DNA of 64,000 nucleotides from positions 62,001-126,000 of the forward strand of contig NZ_JABEKX010000002.1 in NCBI RefSeq assembly GCF_013407595.1, in the 5' to 3' direction. The notes below the pieces were generated by a model. The model was not told where the DNA came from, made no database searches, and saw only the letters and a program-made list of their open reading frames with translations. This document shows, in pieces, positions 1 to 8,786 of this stretch (the first letter of the stretch is position 1; each line of letters begins with the position of its first letter). The position numbers were made by a program, and so were the translations under genes. The DNA comes from Lacticaseibacillus absianus (GTDB lineage: Bacteria; Bacillota; Bacilli; Lactobacillales; Lactobacillaceae).

Positions 1-1
1 T

Positions 2-355
2 GGCGCTGGCAAGACCAGTTTCACGAAAGGCTTGGCCCAAGGACTGGGGTTGCGCGACTACATCAAGAGCCCGACTTTCACGATCATTCGCGAGTACCAA
101 GGCGGCCGGTTGCCGTTGTACCACATGGATATTTACCGGCTAGAAGACGGTGGTGCGGCAGACCTGGGGCTAGAAGAGTATTTTGAAGGCGACGGGGTCA
201 GTGTGGTCGAGTGGCCGGACTTCCTCGGGGTCGCGATGCCGGAGGACTACCTGCTGATCCACTTCCACAAAGATCCCACAGACGACAACAAGCGCACCCT
301 GACCTTTGAACCGGTCGGTACGCGCGCCCAGCAGTTGCTAGACGCGCTGGACTGA
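2..355 (+). CDS. tsaE: tRNA threonylcarbamoyladenosine biosynthesis ATPase TsaE (5' truncated by window)
   Basis: The reading frame is already open at base 2 and begins inside a Walker A loop (GAGKTSFTKGLAQG), so the start codon and first strand lie before the window. The rest carries the MDIYRL and VVEWPD segments typical of TsaE, the small P-loop ATPase that works with TsaD and TsaB to place threonylcarbamoyl on A37 of ANN-decoding tRNAs in the cytoplasm. About 117 residues are visible; the family is about 150 residues, so roughly 30 are missing. A good intrinsic terminator follows 37 bases after the stop, so this is the last gene of its transcript. Confidence 0.93.
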   Translation, partial: GAGKTSFTKGLAQGLGLRDYIKSPTFTIIREYQGGRLPLYHMDIYRLEDGGAADLGLEEYFEGDGVSVVEWPDFLGVAMPEDYLLIHFHKDPTDDNKRTLTFEPVGTRAQQLLDALD

Positions 356-392
356 GAGTGCGCGAGCGCGGGCTTGCGGGTACCGTGGCCGG

Positions 393-424
393 AGCTGAGA
401 CGACTTTGACGTCTCAGCTTTTTT
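393..424 (+). terminator. Intrinsic terminator after tsaE
   Basis: A perfect 10-bp stem (AGCTGAGACG / CGTCTCAGCT) with a 7-base loop is followed by six T residues. Confidence 0.9.
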
Positions 425-493
425 AATTGCCTGGGAAATGTTTGGACGCCAATGGTGGTGGTCGAACGGATCCCTGCGTTGACGCGCGCAGGC

Positions 494-554
494 GACCCAA
501 ATGACCCGGGCCCCTGGCGCCAGCGATGGCAGTCAGGGGCCCGGGTCATGGGTC
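494..554. terminator. Long GC-rich hairpin between tsaE and the exonuclease gene
   Basis: Arms ATGACCCGGGCCCCTG (501-516) and its exact complement (534-549) form a 16-bp stem, extended by GACCC/GGGTC with a small internal loop. It lies 14 bases beyond the stop of the leftward exonuclease gene. No T-run follows on either strand, so it may be a transcript-end or mRNA-stabilising hairpin rather than a classical terminator. Confidence 0.5.
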
Positions 555-567
555 AGCGAGCAAGCGG

Positions 568-1113
568 TCACGCCGCGGTAATCTTCATCAGCGGGCGCAG
601 TTGGGATTCGCCGAACTGCGCGGCCTGGCCCAGCAGGATGCGGGCGCAGGCGTAGCTGTCGGCCAATGCGTTGTGGTGATTGGCGAGCTTGATGTTCATC
701 GCGGCGCTCACCGTATCTAGCCGGTGGTTGGGCAACTCGGGCATCAGCCGTTTCGAGGTGCGGACAGTGTCGATCACCTGGTAGCGTGGGACTGGAATGT
801 CGTAGCGCTCCAGGGTCCGGCGTAGAACGGAGACGTCGAACGGCGAATTGTGGGCCGTCACGATCCGACTGGGGGTGAAGAAGCTGGCGATGTGCGGCCA
901 GACGGCAGGAAAGGTCGGCTGACCGACCACCATAGCGGGGCGAATGTGGTGAATGCGAACGTTTTGGGGATCGAATTCGGTCTCCGGGTCGATCAGCGTG
1001 TAGAAGCTATCGGTGATCTGGCTGTTTTCGACCACAACGATCGCGAGCGAGCAGGCGCTGGCCCGTTGACGGCTGGCGGTCTCGAAGTCCATTGCGATAA
1101 AATTCATGGTCAT
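568..1113 (-). CDS. DEDDh 3'-5' exonuclease (DnaQ/PolC epsilon-like)
   Basis: This 181-residue protein is a stand-alone proofreading-type exonuclease. It shows the DEDDh catalytic set: D9 and E11 in MDFETA, D93 in HNSPFD, and H147/D152 in HNALAD, so it should be an active two-metal nuclease. Length matches the small exonuclease-domain proteins of lactobacilli. The ATG at 1113 overlaps the upstream exoA stop as ATGA, but AGGAGC abuts it; an ATG six bases further on (1107, [10 protein letters not shown]) has ideal spacing from that site and may be the real start. Transcribed leftward with exoA, suggesting a small DNA-repair operon. Confidence 0.88.
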   Translation of the reverse strand: MTMNFIAMDFETASRQRASACSLAIVVVENSQITDSFYTLIDPETEFDPQNVRIHHIRPAMVVGQPTFPAVWPHIASFFTPSRIVTAHNSPFDVSVLRRTLERYDIPVPRYQVIDTVRTSKRLMPELPNHRLDTVSAAMNIKLANHHNALADSYACARILLGQAAQFGESQLRPLMKITAA

Positions 1114-1877
1114 GCTCCTAACAGGTCCACCGTCTCCAGCTCGACCGGACAGTGGTCGGAGCCGAGGATCTCGGTGTGGATCTTGGCGTCTTGGATGAAC
1201 GGCACAAAGTTGTCACTGGCGACGAAGTAGTCGATGCGCCATCCGGCATTGCGGCTACGCGCGCCGAAGCGGTAGCTCCACCACGAATAGATGTCTTCTT
1301 GGTCGGGGTAGAAGTGCCGGAAGGTGTCGGTGAAGCCCGCCTCGAGCTGAGCAGAGAAGTCCGCGCGCTCCTCGTCGGTGAACCCAGCGTTGTGATGGTT
1401 ACTGGTTGGATTCTTCAAGTCGATCGGCTGGTGGGCGACGTTGAGGTCACCGCAGTAGACGAGGGGTTTCTTGGCCGCTAGGGCTTGGGTGTAGGCGAGA
1501 AAAGCCTTGTCCCAGTCCTGCCGGTATTCCAGACGCTTGAGTTCGCTGCCAGAGTTCGGGGTGTAGACAGTGATCAGGTAGAAGTTCGGGTACTCTAACG
1601 TGATCACGCGGCCCTCGGTGTCGTGCTCGGGCGTGCCGATGCCATAAGTGACCGCCAGCGGCTCGTGCTTGGTGAAGATCGCGGTGCCGGAGTAGCCCTT
1701 GCGCTCAGCGTAGTTGAAGTATTGGTGGTAGCCAGGCAATTCAAGCGTCGCTTGACCCGCCTGCATCTTGGTCTCCTGCAGGCAGAACCAGTCTGCGTCT
1801 AAGGCGGCGAAGGTCTCATCAAAGTCCTTTTTCAGCACGGCGCGAAGTCCGTTGACGTTCCATGAAATCAGCTTCAT
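1110..1877 (-). CDS. exoA: Exodeoxyribonuclease III / AP endonuclease
   Basis: A 255-residue Mg2+-dependent endonuclease/exonuclease/phosphatase-fold enzyme that cleaves DNA at abasic sites in base-excision repair. Visible motifs are WNVNG (N7), LQETK (E35), GDLNVAH (D144, N146) and the C-terminal SDHCPV (D241, H242). Length fits the family exactly. I start at ATG 1877 because AGGAGA lies seven bases upstream and [10 protein letters not shown] is the family N-terminus; the frame stays open upstream but without family similarity. The downstream exonuclease gene overlaps by four bases. Confidence 0.95.
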   Translation of the reverse strand: MKLISWNVNGLRAVLKKDFDETFAALDADWFCLQETKMQAGQATLELPGYHQYFNYAERKGYSGTAIFTKHEPLAVTYGIGTPEHDTEGRVITLEYPNFYLITVYTPNSGSELKRLEYRQDWDKAFLAYTQALAAKKPLVYCGDLNVAHQPIDLKNPTSNHHNAGFTDEERADFSAQLEAGFTDTFRHFYPDQEDIYSWWSYRFGARSRNAGWRIDYFVASDNFVPFIQDAKIHTEILGSDHCPVELETVDLLGA

Positions 1878-1911
1878 GTGCGCATCTCCTATCGGTTGTT
1901 GGTCTGCCCCC

Positions 1912-1940
1912 ATTGTACTTGAAAACCGTGCCCGGCTCAA
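1912..1940 (-). promoter_or_regulatory. Sigma-A promoter of exoA
   Basis: On the minus strand TTGAGC (1940-1935) and TACAAT (1917-1912) are separated by 17 bases, ending 34 bases before the exoA start codon. Confidence 0.75.
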
Positions 1941-1962
1941 ATCGCGGTGGCCGCAGTTCTGT

Positions 1963-1970
1963 GCTAAACT
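1963..1970 (+). promoter_or_regulatory. Extended -10 element ahead of murB
   Basis: TGCTAAACT fits TGn plus a TATAAT-like hexamer (TAAACT, 1965-1970), 32 bases before the murB start. No convincing -35 hexamer is present. Confidence 0.45.
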
Positions 1971-2002
1971 GATACCAGACAATATTGAAAGGATCTGATC
2001 AC

Positions 2003-2899
2003 TTGGCAGCCGAGATGCCAGAGCTGGATGCGATCCGCATCCTTAAGAATGAACGGCTCAGCCGCTACACCTTCACCAAGACCGGTGGCCCAGCCGACCT
2101 GCTCGCGTTTCCCCAGACGGTCGCGGCGGTCCAGACGCTGGTCCGTTACGCCCAAACGCATGATTTGCCGCTGACGGTGATCGGGAACGCCTCGAACTTG
2201 ATCGTGCGCGATGGTGGGATCCGCGGGTTGACCGTGATGCTGACTGAAATGGCGGCGCTGACGGTCACCGGTCACGAGGTGACGGCGCAGGCTGGGGCCC
2301 GGTTGATCGACACAACGGAGTTTGCCTACCGGGCGGGGCTCAGTGGGCTGGAGTTCGCCTGCGGCATCCCCGGCAGCGTCGGCGGCGCAGTCTTCATGAA
2401 CGCCGGCGCATACGGCGGTGAAGTCTGTGACGTGCTGACGACGGCGACGGTGCTGACCCAGGACGGCCAGGTGGTGACCTACTCGAACGCGGATATGGCG
2501 TTCGCTTACCGACACAGCCTCGTGCAGGACAACGGGGCGATCGTGCTCAGCGCAACGTTCGCGTTGACGCCGGCCGATAAACTGACGATCCGGACCCAGA
2601 TGGATGCGTTGAACGCGCAACGCGCGGCGAAGCAGCCGCTGGAGTACCCCTCCTGTGGGTCAGTGTTCAAGCGTCCGCCGGACCATTACGTCGGCCCGAT
2701 GATCCAGCAGGCTGGTCTGCAGGGGCACGTGATCGGGGGGGCCCAGATCTCGAAGAAGCACGCTGGATTCATCGTGAATATCGACCATGCGACGGCGACC
2801 GATTACCTGCGCATGATCGGGTATGTGCAACAGAATGTGTTTGAGCAATTCGGGCTACACCTAGAGCCGGAGGTCCGCATTATCGGCGCCGAAGCCTGA
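2003..2899 (+). CDS. murB: UDP-N-acetylenolpyruvoylglucosamine reductase
   Basis: MurB reduces UDP-GlcNAc-enolpyruvate to UDP-MurNAc with NADPH and FAD, in peptidoglycan precursor synthesis. FAD-binding segments GNASNLIV and [19 protein letters not shown] are clear; the proton donor is S220 in CGSVFKRP and the partner is E290 near the C-terminus (EPEVRIIG). The 298-residue length is normal for the Gram-positive type. I start at TTG 2003, nine bases after AAAGGA; the earlier in-frame TTG at 1985 precedes that site. The next gene follows after 19 bases with its own strong ribosome site, suggesting co-transcription. Confidence 0.96.
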   Translation: MAAEMPELDAIRILKNERLSRYTFTKTGGPADLLAFPQTVAAVQTLVRYAQTHDLPLTVIGNASNLIVRDGGIRGLTVMLTEMAALTVTGHEVTAQAGARLIDTTEFAYRAGLSGLEFACGIPGSVGGAVFMNAGAYGGEVCDVLTTATVLTQDGQVVTYSNADMAFAYRHSLVQDNGAIVLSATFALTPADKLTIRTQMDALNAQRAAKQPLEYPSCGSVFKRPPDHYVGPMIQQAGLQGHVIGGAQISKKHAGFIVNIDHATATDYLRMIGYVQQNVFEQFGLHLEPEVRIIGAEA

Positions 2900-2918
2900 G
2901 TCAGAAAGGAGAGACCCT

Positions 2919-5027
2919 ATGCACGTTGTCGAAGCCGTGTTGCTTCTGATCACCCTCGTTATCGCCAGCAATGTGATTAGCCATTACCTTGTGGCCGTGC
3001 CGGTGTCCCTGATTCAAGCCGCGCTGGGTCTTGGCGCGGCTTTGCTGTTCGGGCTGCGCATCGACATGGAAACAGACTGGTTCATGCTCCTATTCACGGC
3101 GCCGTTGCTGTACAATGACGGCCGGCGCTTTCCACGTAAGGAACTCTGGGCGCTACGGGGACCGATTTTCGGTAACGCGATCTGGCTCGTCTTCTTGATC
3201 ACGTTCGCCTGCGGCTTCTTCCTGCACTGGCTGATCCCAGCTATGCCGCTGGCCGCCTGCTTCGCGCTGGCCGCCATCATGGCGCCGACGGACCCGATCG
3301 CGGTGCAGAGCCTGGCCAACCGGGTCAAGCTGCCGAGCAGCTTGCTGCACCTGATCAGCGGGGAGAGCCTGATCAATGACGCAAGCGGATTGATCGGGTT
3401 CAAATACGGGATCGCGGCAGCGGTCACCGGGACTTTTGTGGTCAGTCATGCCGTCGGCGATTTCTTCTTCGTCAGCCTGATCGGCGCGCTGGCCGGCGTC
3501 ATCTTGATGGCGCTGATCAACCTACTGCGCGTGTGGCTGCTCCAGCAGGGGATCAATGATGTCATCTTGCACACGGTGTTGCAGCTCGTCACGCCGTTTT
3601 TGATCTACCTGATCGTCGACGAGCTGATCGGGGCCAGCGGTGTGATCGCCGTCGTCGTGGCGGGACTGGTCAACAACTCTGGGGGCAATCGTTACATTTC
3701 GGCCTTGCCGGAGCTTCGGATCGTGTCAGAGCGGACTTGGGATATCGTCGTCTACACGCTCAATGGGTTGATCTTTCTGATCCTCGGAATCGAGCTACCA
3801 GTGGCGATGAGCATGACGATCCAGAGTCGTGAGATCAGCACCTGGCAGGCGCTGTTCGACGTCGTCTTGGTCTACCTCGTGATGCTGGCGCTGCGCACGC
3901 TGTGGACCTATGGCTATTTGCTGGTCGGCGCGTGGCGGCACCACGATCCGCGGCCGCACTTCAGTATGGCACTGCTGTCTGGCCTGTCCGGGGTGCGTGG
4001 CGCGATCACGCTGATTGGGGTGCTAGCGGTCCCGATGACATTGGCGAACGGACGGGCGTTCCCCGAGCGCAGCTTGATGCTCTTCATCGCTGCGGGCTTC
4101 GTCGTCTTGAGCCTTGTCGTCGCTGTCGTCGCGTTGCCGCTGTTCACCAAGTCGCGCACGCCACTGCGGGTGCGCGGATCCTCCGTCTCGGCCGATGACG
4201 ATGCCGTAGCAGAGGCCGCGGAACGCAGCGTGCGGCAGATCACGCCGGTCCAAGCACAGCGCTTCTTATATCAGATGGCGGTGCGACGACTGGAAAGCGA
4301 ACGGCGGGAGCAGAACCAAAAACCGGTGCTGGACCTGATCACCGAGTATCAGGACCTGATCCGCCGCTTAGACCTGCAAGAAGATGCGAGCAATACGCTG
4401 CCGCCGATGGTCCAGGAGGAGATCGCGTTGCGCCTAGTCGGCGTCTCGGCGGAGCTTGATCGCCTCGCACAGTTGTATGACGACGGCGAGATCGCGGAGA
4501 AGCACTTCCGCAAGAACCGGCGGCACCTGCTGGCGAAGCGGCGTGACCTGACGGATATGGCGCAACGCAACGGGCATCTGACTGCGCACATGGTCCTCGA
4601 TAAGCTCCAGCTGCGTGTGCGCCACTGGTGGCTAGGACTCGCCAGTGAGCGTGAGCGCAAGGCCGCGCGCTACCAGCAGCCACTGTACATCGAAAAAGAG
4701 CTGGCGAAGGCCGGGCTCAAGGCGCTCAGCACCTACCTAAAAGACCCAGCGCACCGCAAAACGCAGCCGAATCGGCAGGTGATCTACTCCCTGATCGTGC
4801 AGTACCGCAATCGCATCGCTAGCGTCAAGGCGCTGACGACGCATAAGAGCGTTCAGTACGAGCGGGAGATGCAGCGCCTCCGCTCGGTCGCCTTGGCGGC
4901 CGAACGTGCCGCGATCCACGACCTCCTCGAGCAGGGATACATTGGCGGTAACTTGGCGCAGAAGCTCAGCCAAGGCGTCAACTACACTGAGAACGCCGCA
5001 ACACTGACCGAATTAGATGATCTCTAG
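2919..5027 (+). CDS. CPA1-family Na+/H+ antiporter
   Basis: A 702-residue membrane protein with about 12 helices in residues 1-410 and a long, charged, partly coiled-coil cytoplasmic tail (about 420-702). The ion-binding signatures of CPA1/NhaP exchangers are present: PTDPIAV (D125) in the helix-4 region and GESLINDASG (N153-D154) in helix 5. It should exchange Na+ or another cation for protons and support pH and salt homeostasis. A strong AAAGGAGAG precedes the ATG. It sits between murB and the polyamine operon; in many relatives murB directly precedes pot genes, so it may be an insertion into that neighbourhood (inference). Confidence 0.9.
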   Translation: MHVVEAVLLLITLVIASNVISHYLVAVPVSLIQAALGLGAALLFGLRIDMETDWFMLLFTAPLLYNDGRRFPRKELWALRGPIFGNAIWLVFLITFACGFFLHWLIPAMPLAACFALAAIMAPTDPIAVQSLANRVKLPSSLLHLISGESLINDASGLIGFKYGIAAAVTGTFVVSHAVGDFFFVSLIGALAGVILMALINLLRVWLLQQGINDVILHTVLQLVTPFLIYLIVDELIGASGVIAVVVAGLVNNSGGNRYISALPELRIVSERTWDIVVYTLNGLIFLILGIELPVAMSMTIQSREISTWQALFDVVLVYLVMLALRTLWTYGYLLVGAWRHHDPRPHFSMALLSGLSGVRGAITLIGVLAVPMTLANGRAFPERSLMLFIAAGFVVLSLVVAVVALPLFTKSRTPLRVRGSSVSADDDAVAEAAERSVRQITPVQAQRFLYQMAVRRLESERREQNQKPVLDLITEYQDLIRRLDLQEDASNTLPPMVQEEIALRLVGVSAELDRLAQLYDDGEIAEKHFRKNRRHLLAKRRDLTDMAQRNGHLTAHMVLDKLQLRVRHWWLGLASERERKAARYQQPLYIEKELAKAGLKALSTYLKDPAHRKTQPNRQVIYSLIVQYRNRIASVKALTTHKSVQYEREMQRLRSVALAAERAAIHDLLEQGYIGGNLAQKLSQGVNYTENAATLTELDDL

Positions 5028-5036
5028 CGCCATCTC

Positions 5037-5067
5037 ACTAGTGCCCGGACCGGGCACTAGTTTTTTT
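5037..5067 (+). terminator. Intrinsic terminator after the murB-antiporter operon
   Basis: A near-perfect palindrome ACTAGTGCCCGGaCCGGGCACTAGT is followed by seven T residues. Confidence 0.92.
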
Positions 5068-5401
5068 ATTGTGCTGACAGTGTTAATGATCGCGTGTTTT
5101 TGGGGTTGAGGTCAGTCGACGGGATGCTGCACGTGATGGTGCGGCATCACTTTATTCGGCAAGCCGGGATCAGACAGATGACAAGCACATCTTTGATCCG
5201 AACCGATGGGCGCTTCGGGTCGATCGGTGGCAGTATTCTGTTACTCGGGCCGATCATCATCACGACGGCGGTGACCAGTGATTTGGCCAACTATCGTGCC
5301 AGCGCTACCGCCAGCTCAGGGGTCGTCTTTTGGGGCTAGAAGGTCGCGGTGTTCGCACGGTCTTGTCATTAAACTGTCATGATTTTTTGGCCGAGTCACG
5401 G
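5068..5401 (+). other. Intergenic region with a doubtful 81-codon frame
   Basis: About 330 bases without a convincing gene. One forward frame (5094-5339) could encode 81 residues with a hydrophobic stretch (SIGGSILLLGPIIITTAVTS) but it has no good ribosome site, no recognised family, and an odd composition at its N-terminus. It could be a degraded remnant of a membrane protein or noncoding. The pot-operon promoter follows it. Confidence 0.3.
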
Positions 5402-5429
5402 TTGCATTCCAAGCGGGACTCGGTATAAT
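5402..5429 (+). promoter_or_regulatory. Sigma-A promoter of the regulator-potABCD operon
   Basis: TTGCAT (5402-5407) and a perfect TATAAT (5424-5429) are separated by 16 bases, 61 bases before the regulator start codon. Confidence 0.85.
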
Positions 5430-5443
5430 TAGCAACGCAGTAT

Positions 5444-5458
5444 TAAACTTTCAGTTTA
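5444..5458 (+). promoter_or_regulatory. Palindromic operator candidate for the XRE-cupin regulator
   Basis: TAAACT-TTC-AGTTTA is a perfect 6-bp inverted repeat with a 3-base centre. It lies just downstream of the expected transcription start and upstream of the regulator gene, a position suited to autorepression. Binding is inferred. Confidence 0.6.
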
Positions 5459-5490
5459 GTTTTACGAAACCAAGGAGAAGGCGGTGTGCT

Positions 5491-6030
5491 ATGGAAATAG
5501 GGCAAAAGATCAAGGATCTGCGGATCCAGAAGAATCTGACACAAGAGGAGCTCGGGGAGCGCACCGACCTGACCAAGGGGTATATTTCTCAGCTCGAGCA
5601 TGATCAGAGCTCGCCTTCGATGGAGACGTTCTTTGATATTTTGAACGTGCTTGGGCAGACCCCGGCGCAGTTCTTCACTGAGACGCGCGAGACACAGCTC
5701 GTCTACACCCGTGACGATCAAGTCGAGTACCTTGACGAAGCCCGCGGGTTCAAGCTACGCTGGCTGGTCCCAGAAAGCAACGAGAACGAGATGGAGCCCG
5801 TGCGGCTCACTTTCGCACCAGGCGGCACCTTCAAGACGTTCGAACCGTCTCCGGCCGAGACGTTCATCTACGTCGTCTCCGGGCGGGTCACACTTGAGCT
5901 TGGCCCTGCAAGCTATACCGCTAAGCGCGGGGAGACGATCTACTTCCACGCCACGCAGCAGCACCGGATCGTCAATGCGGCCAAGACCCGCAGCGAGATC
6001 CTGCTGGTCGCCACCGCGTCTTACCTGTAG
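5491..6030 (+). CDS. XRE-family regulator with cupin sensor domain (polyamine operon)
   Basis: A 179-residue protein: an HTH_3 domain at residues 4-62 ([29 protein letters not shown]) and a C-terminal cupin at about 105-178 ([41 protein letters not shown]). This architecture matches PuuR-like repressors found ahead of potABCD in lactobacilli, where the cupin is thought to sense a polyamine or related ligand. The potA start lies 31 bases downstream, so the regulator is first gene of the operon; the TAAACT palindrome upstream suggests autoregulation. The ATG follows AAGGAGAAGG at a slightly long spacing. Confidence 0.88.
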   Translation: MEIGQKIKDLRIQKNLTQEELGERTDLTKGYISQLEHDQSSPSMETFFDILNVLGQTPAQFFTETRETQLVYTRDDQVEYLDEARGFKLRWLVPESNENEMEPVRLTFAPGGTFKTFEPSPAETFIYVVSGRVTLELGPASYTAKRGETIYFHATQQHRIVNAAKTRSEILLVATASYL

Positions 6031-6061
6031 GCGCAATCGCAATCAAGGAGTTGGAAAAGTT

Positions 6062-7150
6062 ATGAGTAAGACGATCATTGAACTGAAGCACGTGAACAAG
6101 ACCTACGGCGACACCGTGGTCCTCAAAGACATCAACATCGAAATCGAGCAGGGCAAATTCTACACGTTATTGGGCCCAAGCGGGAGCGGCAAGACCACGA
6201 TCCTCCGCGCGATCAACGGCTTTTTGGACGTCACATCTGGGGATGTGCTGTTCGGTGGCAAGCGGATGAATGACATTCCGGCCAATGAGCGCAAGGTCAA
6301 TACGGTATTCCAAGACTATGCGCTGTTCCCGCACATGAACGTGTTTGAGAATGTCGCGTACGGCCTGCGCATCCAGAAGAAGGATAAGCAGGAGATCCAG
6401 ACTCGCGTGGCCTCTGCGCTCAAGATGGTCCGGCTTGTCGGCTTGGCGGACCGCGAGATCGCAGAGTTATCCGGCGGCCAGCAGCAACGGGTCGCCATCG
6501 CGCGCGCGATCGTGCTGGAGCCGGAAGTGCTCCTGCTGGACGAGCCACTGTCCGCGCTGGACGCCAAGCTACGTAAGGACATGCAATACGAGCTACGTGA
6601 GTTGCAGCAGCGCTTGGGCATCACCTTCCTGTTCGTCACCCACGACCAGGAGGAAGCCTTGGCGCTGTCCGACGAGATCTTCGTCATGAACGATGGCGAG
6701 GTGCAGCAGTCCGGCACCCCGGTCGACATCTATGATGAGCCGATCAACCACTTCGTCGCCGACTTCATCGGTGAATCGAACATCGTCTCCGGTTACATGA
6801 TCGAAGACTACGTGGTGGAGTTCAACGGCAAGCAGTTCGAGTGCGCCGATGCCGGCATGCGGCCGCATGAGCAAGTCGAGGTCGTGCTGCGGCCAGAGGA
6901 TCTGGACCTGACGCCGGTCGATCAAGGCAAGGTCACCGTCACGGTGGACACCCAGCTGTTCCGCGGGGACTACTACGAGATCGTGGCCTACGATGGGGCT
7001 AAGAACGAGTGGCTGATCCACTCGACGAACCCGGCGCAAGACGGTGAGACGGTCGGGCTGACCTTCGATCCCGAAGACATCCATGTCATGCGGCTCAACG
7101 AATCCGAAGAGGACTTCGATGCACGACTGGAGAGCTACGAAGGCGAATAG
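6062..7150 (+). CDS. potA: Spermidine/putrescine ABC importer, ATP-binding protein
   Basis: A 362-residue ABC ATPase that energises polyamine uptake. Walker [10 protein letters not shown] is at 38-46, the signature LSGGQQQR at 136-143 and Walker B LLLDEP at 157-162, followed by H-loop FVTHDQEE. Residues about 240-362 form the TOBE-type regulatory domain typical of PotA. The ATG at 6062 is preceded by AAGGAG with 12-base spacing; the frame is open far upstream over the regulator gene but that part is antisense-free noise in another frame. Followed by potB after 11 bases. Confidence 0.96.
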   Translation: MSKTIIELKHVNKTYGDTVVLKDINIEIEQGKFYTLLGPSGSGKTTILRAINGFLDVTSGDVLFGGKRMNDIPANERKVNTVFQDYALFPHMNVFENVAYGLRIQKKDKQEIQTRVASALKMVRLVGLADREIAELSGGQQQRVAIARAIVLEPEVLLLDEPLSALDAKLRKDMQYELRELQQRLGITFLFVTHDQEEALALSDEIFVMNDGEVQQSGTPVDIYDEPINHFVADFIGESNIVSGYMIEDYVVEFNGKQFECADAGMRPHEQVEVVLRPEDLDLTPVDQGKVTVTVDTQLFRGDYYEIVAYDGAKNEWLIHSTNPAQDGETVGLTFDPEDIHVMRLNESEEDFDARLESYEGE

Positions 7151-7161
7151 GAGGGGCGGAA

Positions 7162-7980
7162 TTGAAGAAAAACACGACCAATCTGGCCTTTTATGTGCCA
7201 TACGGGCTGTGGCTGGCGCTGTTCGTCATCGCGCCGGTGCTGCTCATTATCTACCAAAGCTTCTTCGACATCAGCGGGCACTTCACGCTGAGCAATTACG
7301 CCACGTATTTTCAGTCCGGAACTTACATCCTGATGACGATCAACTCAGTGGTGTACGCGTTCATCATCACCGCAGTGACACTGTTGGTGGCCTATCCTGC
7401 GGCGTACCTGCTACACAACACGAAGCATAAGCAACTGTGGCTGCTCCTGATCATTTTGCCGACTTGGATTAACCTGCTGCTGAAGGCCTATGCCTTCATC
7501 GGGATCTTCAGTCAAAACGGAGGGATCAACAGCTTCTTGGGGATGTTCGGCATCGCGCCGCAGCAGTTCTTGTTCACGGACCTGTCCTTCATCCTCGTGG
7601 CGAGCTACATCGAGATCCCGTTCATGATCCTGCCGATCTTCAACGCGATCGAGGAGCTCAACGAGGGGTTGGTCAACGCCAGCCGGGACCTCGGGGCCAG
7701 GGGGTGGCAGACCTTCACCAAGGTGATCTTGCCCCTGACGATGAACGGCGTGAAGGCCGGGGTGCAGGCCGTCTTCATCCCGAGCCTGAGCTTGTTCATG
7801 CTGACCCGACTGATCGGCGGGAACCGGGTGATCACGCTGGGGACCGCGATCGAGGAGCACTTCTTAGTCACGATGAACTGGGGGATGGGCTCGACCATCG
7901 GGGTCGTCTTGATCATCGCGATGTTCCTCATCATGTTCCTGACCGGTGAACGCAAGCGAAAGGGGGCGCGGCCGCGATGA
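7162..7980 (+). CDS. potB: Spermidine/putrescine ABC importer permease PotB
   Basis: A 272-residue inner-membrane permease with six predicted helices. The EAA coupling loop is visible as ASRDLGARGWQTFTKVILP (about residues 173-191), which docks on PotA. It begins with TTG directly after GAGGGGCGG. It overlaps potC by four bases (ATGA), indicating translational coupling, and pairs with PotC to make the translocation channel for the solute received from PotD. Confidence 0.94.
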   Translation: MKKNTTNLAFYVPYGLWLALFVIAPVLLIIYQSFFDISGHFTLSNYATYFQSGTYILMTINSVVYAFIITAVTLLVAYPAAYLLHNTKHKQLWLLLIILPTWINLLLKAYAFIGIFSQNGGINSFLGMFGIAPQQFLFTDLSFILVASYIEIPFMILPIFNAIEELNEGLVNASRDLGARGWQTFTKVILPLTMNGVKAGVQAVFIPSLSLFMLTRLIGGNRVITLGTAIEEHFLVTMNWGMGSTIGVVLIIAMFLIMFLTGERKRKGARPR

Positions 7981-8786
7981 AAAAGTTCAAATTCAGCAAC
8001 CTTTACCTGATCCTCGTGTTCATCATGCTGTACGTGCCGATCATCTACCTGATCGCGTACTCGTTCTCTAAGGGCGATTCAATGAGCAATTTTCACGGCT
8101 TCACCTGGGCACACTACCAGGAGCTCTTCGCGGACACGCGGATGATCCAGATCGTGATCGACACCCTGCTCTTGGCGCTGCTGTCTAGCCTGATCGCGAC
8201 GGTCATCGGGACGCTGGGTGCGCTGGCGATCCAGCGCACCAGCCGACCGGTGATCAAGAACACGGTGTTGAGCCTGAACAACATTCTGATGGTCTCGCCG
8301 GACGTCATTATCGGGGCGAGCTTCCTGATCTTCTTCACAGCGCTCAAGGTGCCGTTGGGCTTCCTGTCGGTGCTGATGAGCCACATCGCATTCTCGATCC
8401 CGATCGTGGTCTTGATGGTGTTGCCGAAGCTCCAGGAGATGCGGCAGACCATGCTGGACGCGGCGCGCGACCTCGGCTCCACGACCACTCAGGTGCTGAC
8501 ACGGGTCATCATGCCGTTCATCACCCCAGGCATCCTCAGTGGGTTTTTCATGGCCTTCACCTATTCGCTGGATGACTTTGCCGTGACCTTCTTCGTCACC
8601 GGGAACGGCTTCCAGACGCTGGCCGTTGAGATCTACGCCCGCGCCCGCCAGGGGATCAGCCTGGAGATCAACGCGCTGTCTGGCGTGATGTTCGTCTTCG
8701 CACTGCTCCTCGTGGTTGGCTACTACTTCATTCAGCAAGGGGCCCAGAGCCGCAAGCAGAAGCATAAGGGAGGCGTGGTCAAGTGA
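7977..8786 (+). CDS. potC: Spermidine/putrescine ABC importer permease PotC
   Basis: A 269-residue membrane protein with six predicted helices and the EAA loop AARDLGSTTTQVLTRVIMP (about residues 162-180). It is the second permease half of the polyamine importer. Its ATG overlaps the potB stop, and its own stop overlaps the potD GTG by four bases, so potB, potC and potD are tightly coupled. Confidence 0.94.
   Translation: MKKFKFSNLYLILVFIMLYVPIIYLIAYSFSKGDSMSNFHGFTWAHYQELFADTRMIQIVIDTLLLALLSSLIATVIGTLGALAIQRTSRPVIKNTVLSLNNILMVSPDVIIGASFLIFFTALKVPLGFLSVLMSHIAFSIPIVVLMVLPKLQEMRQTMLDAARDLGSTTTQVLTRVIMPFITPGILSGFFMAFTYSLDDFAVTFFVTGNGFQTLAVEIYARARQGISLEINALSGVMFVFALLLVVGYYFIQQGAQSRKQKHKGGVVK

Noticed and set aside
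5094-5339. Eighty-one-codon forward frame before the pot operon
   Set aside because: No ribosome site and no recognisable family; kept only as a note on the intergenic region.
5651-6061. N-terminal extension of PotA over the regulator gene
   Set aside because: The extension is Arg/Ser-rich shadow sequence of the XRE gene in another frame; the real start is ATG 6062 after AAGGAG.
8079-8765. Long reverse frame (228 codons) opposite potC
   Set aside because: It lacks a ribosome site, has an Arg/Gln/His-rich composition typical of antisense shadows in GC-rich genes, and lies fully within a well-supported permease gene. Similar shadows opposite pepN, tsaE and the PTS genes were dropped for the same reason.
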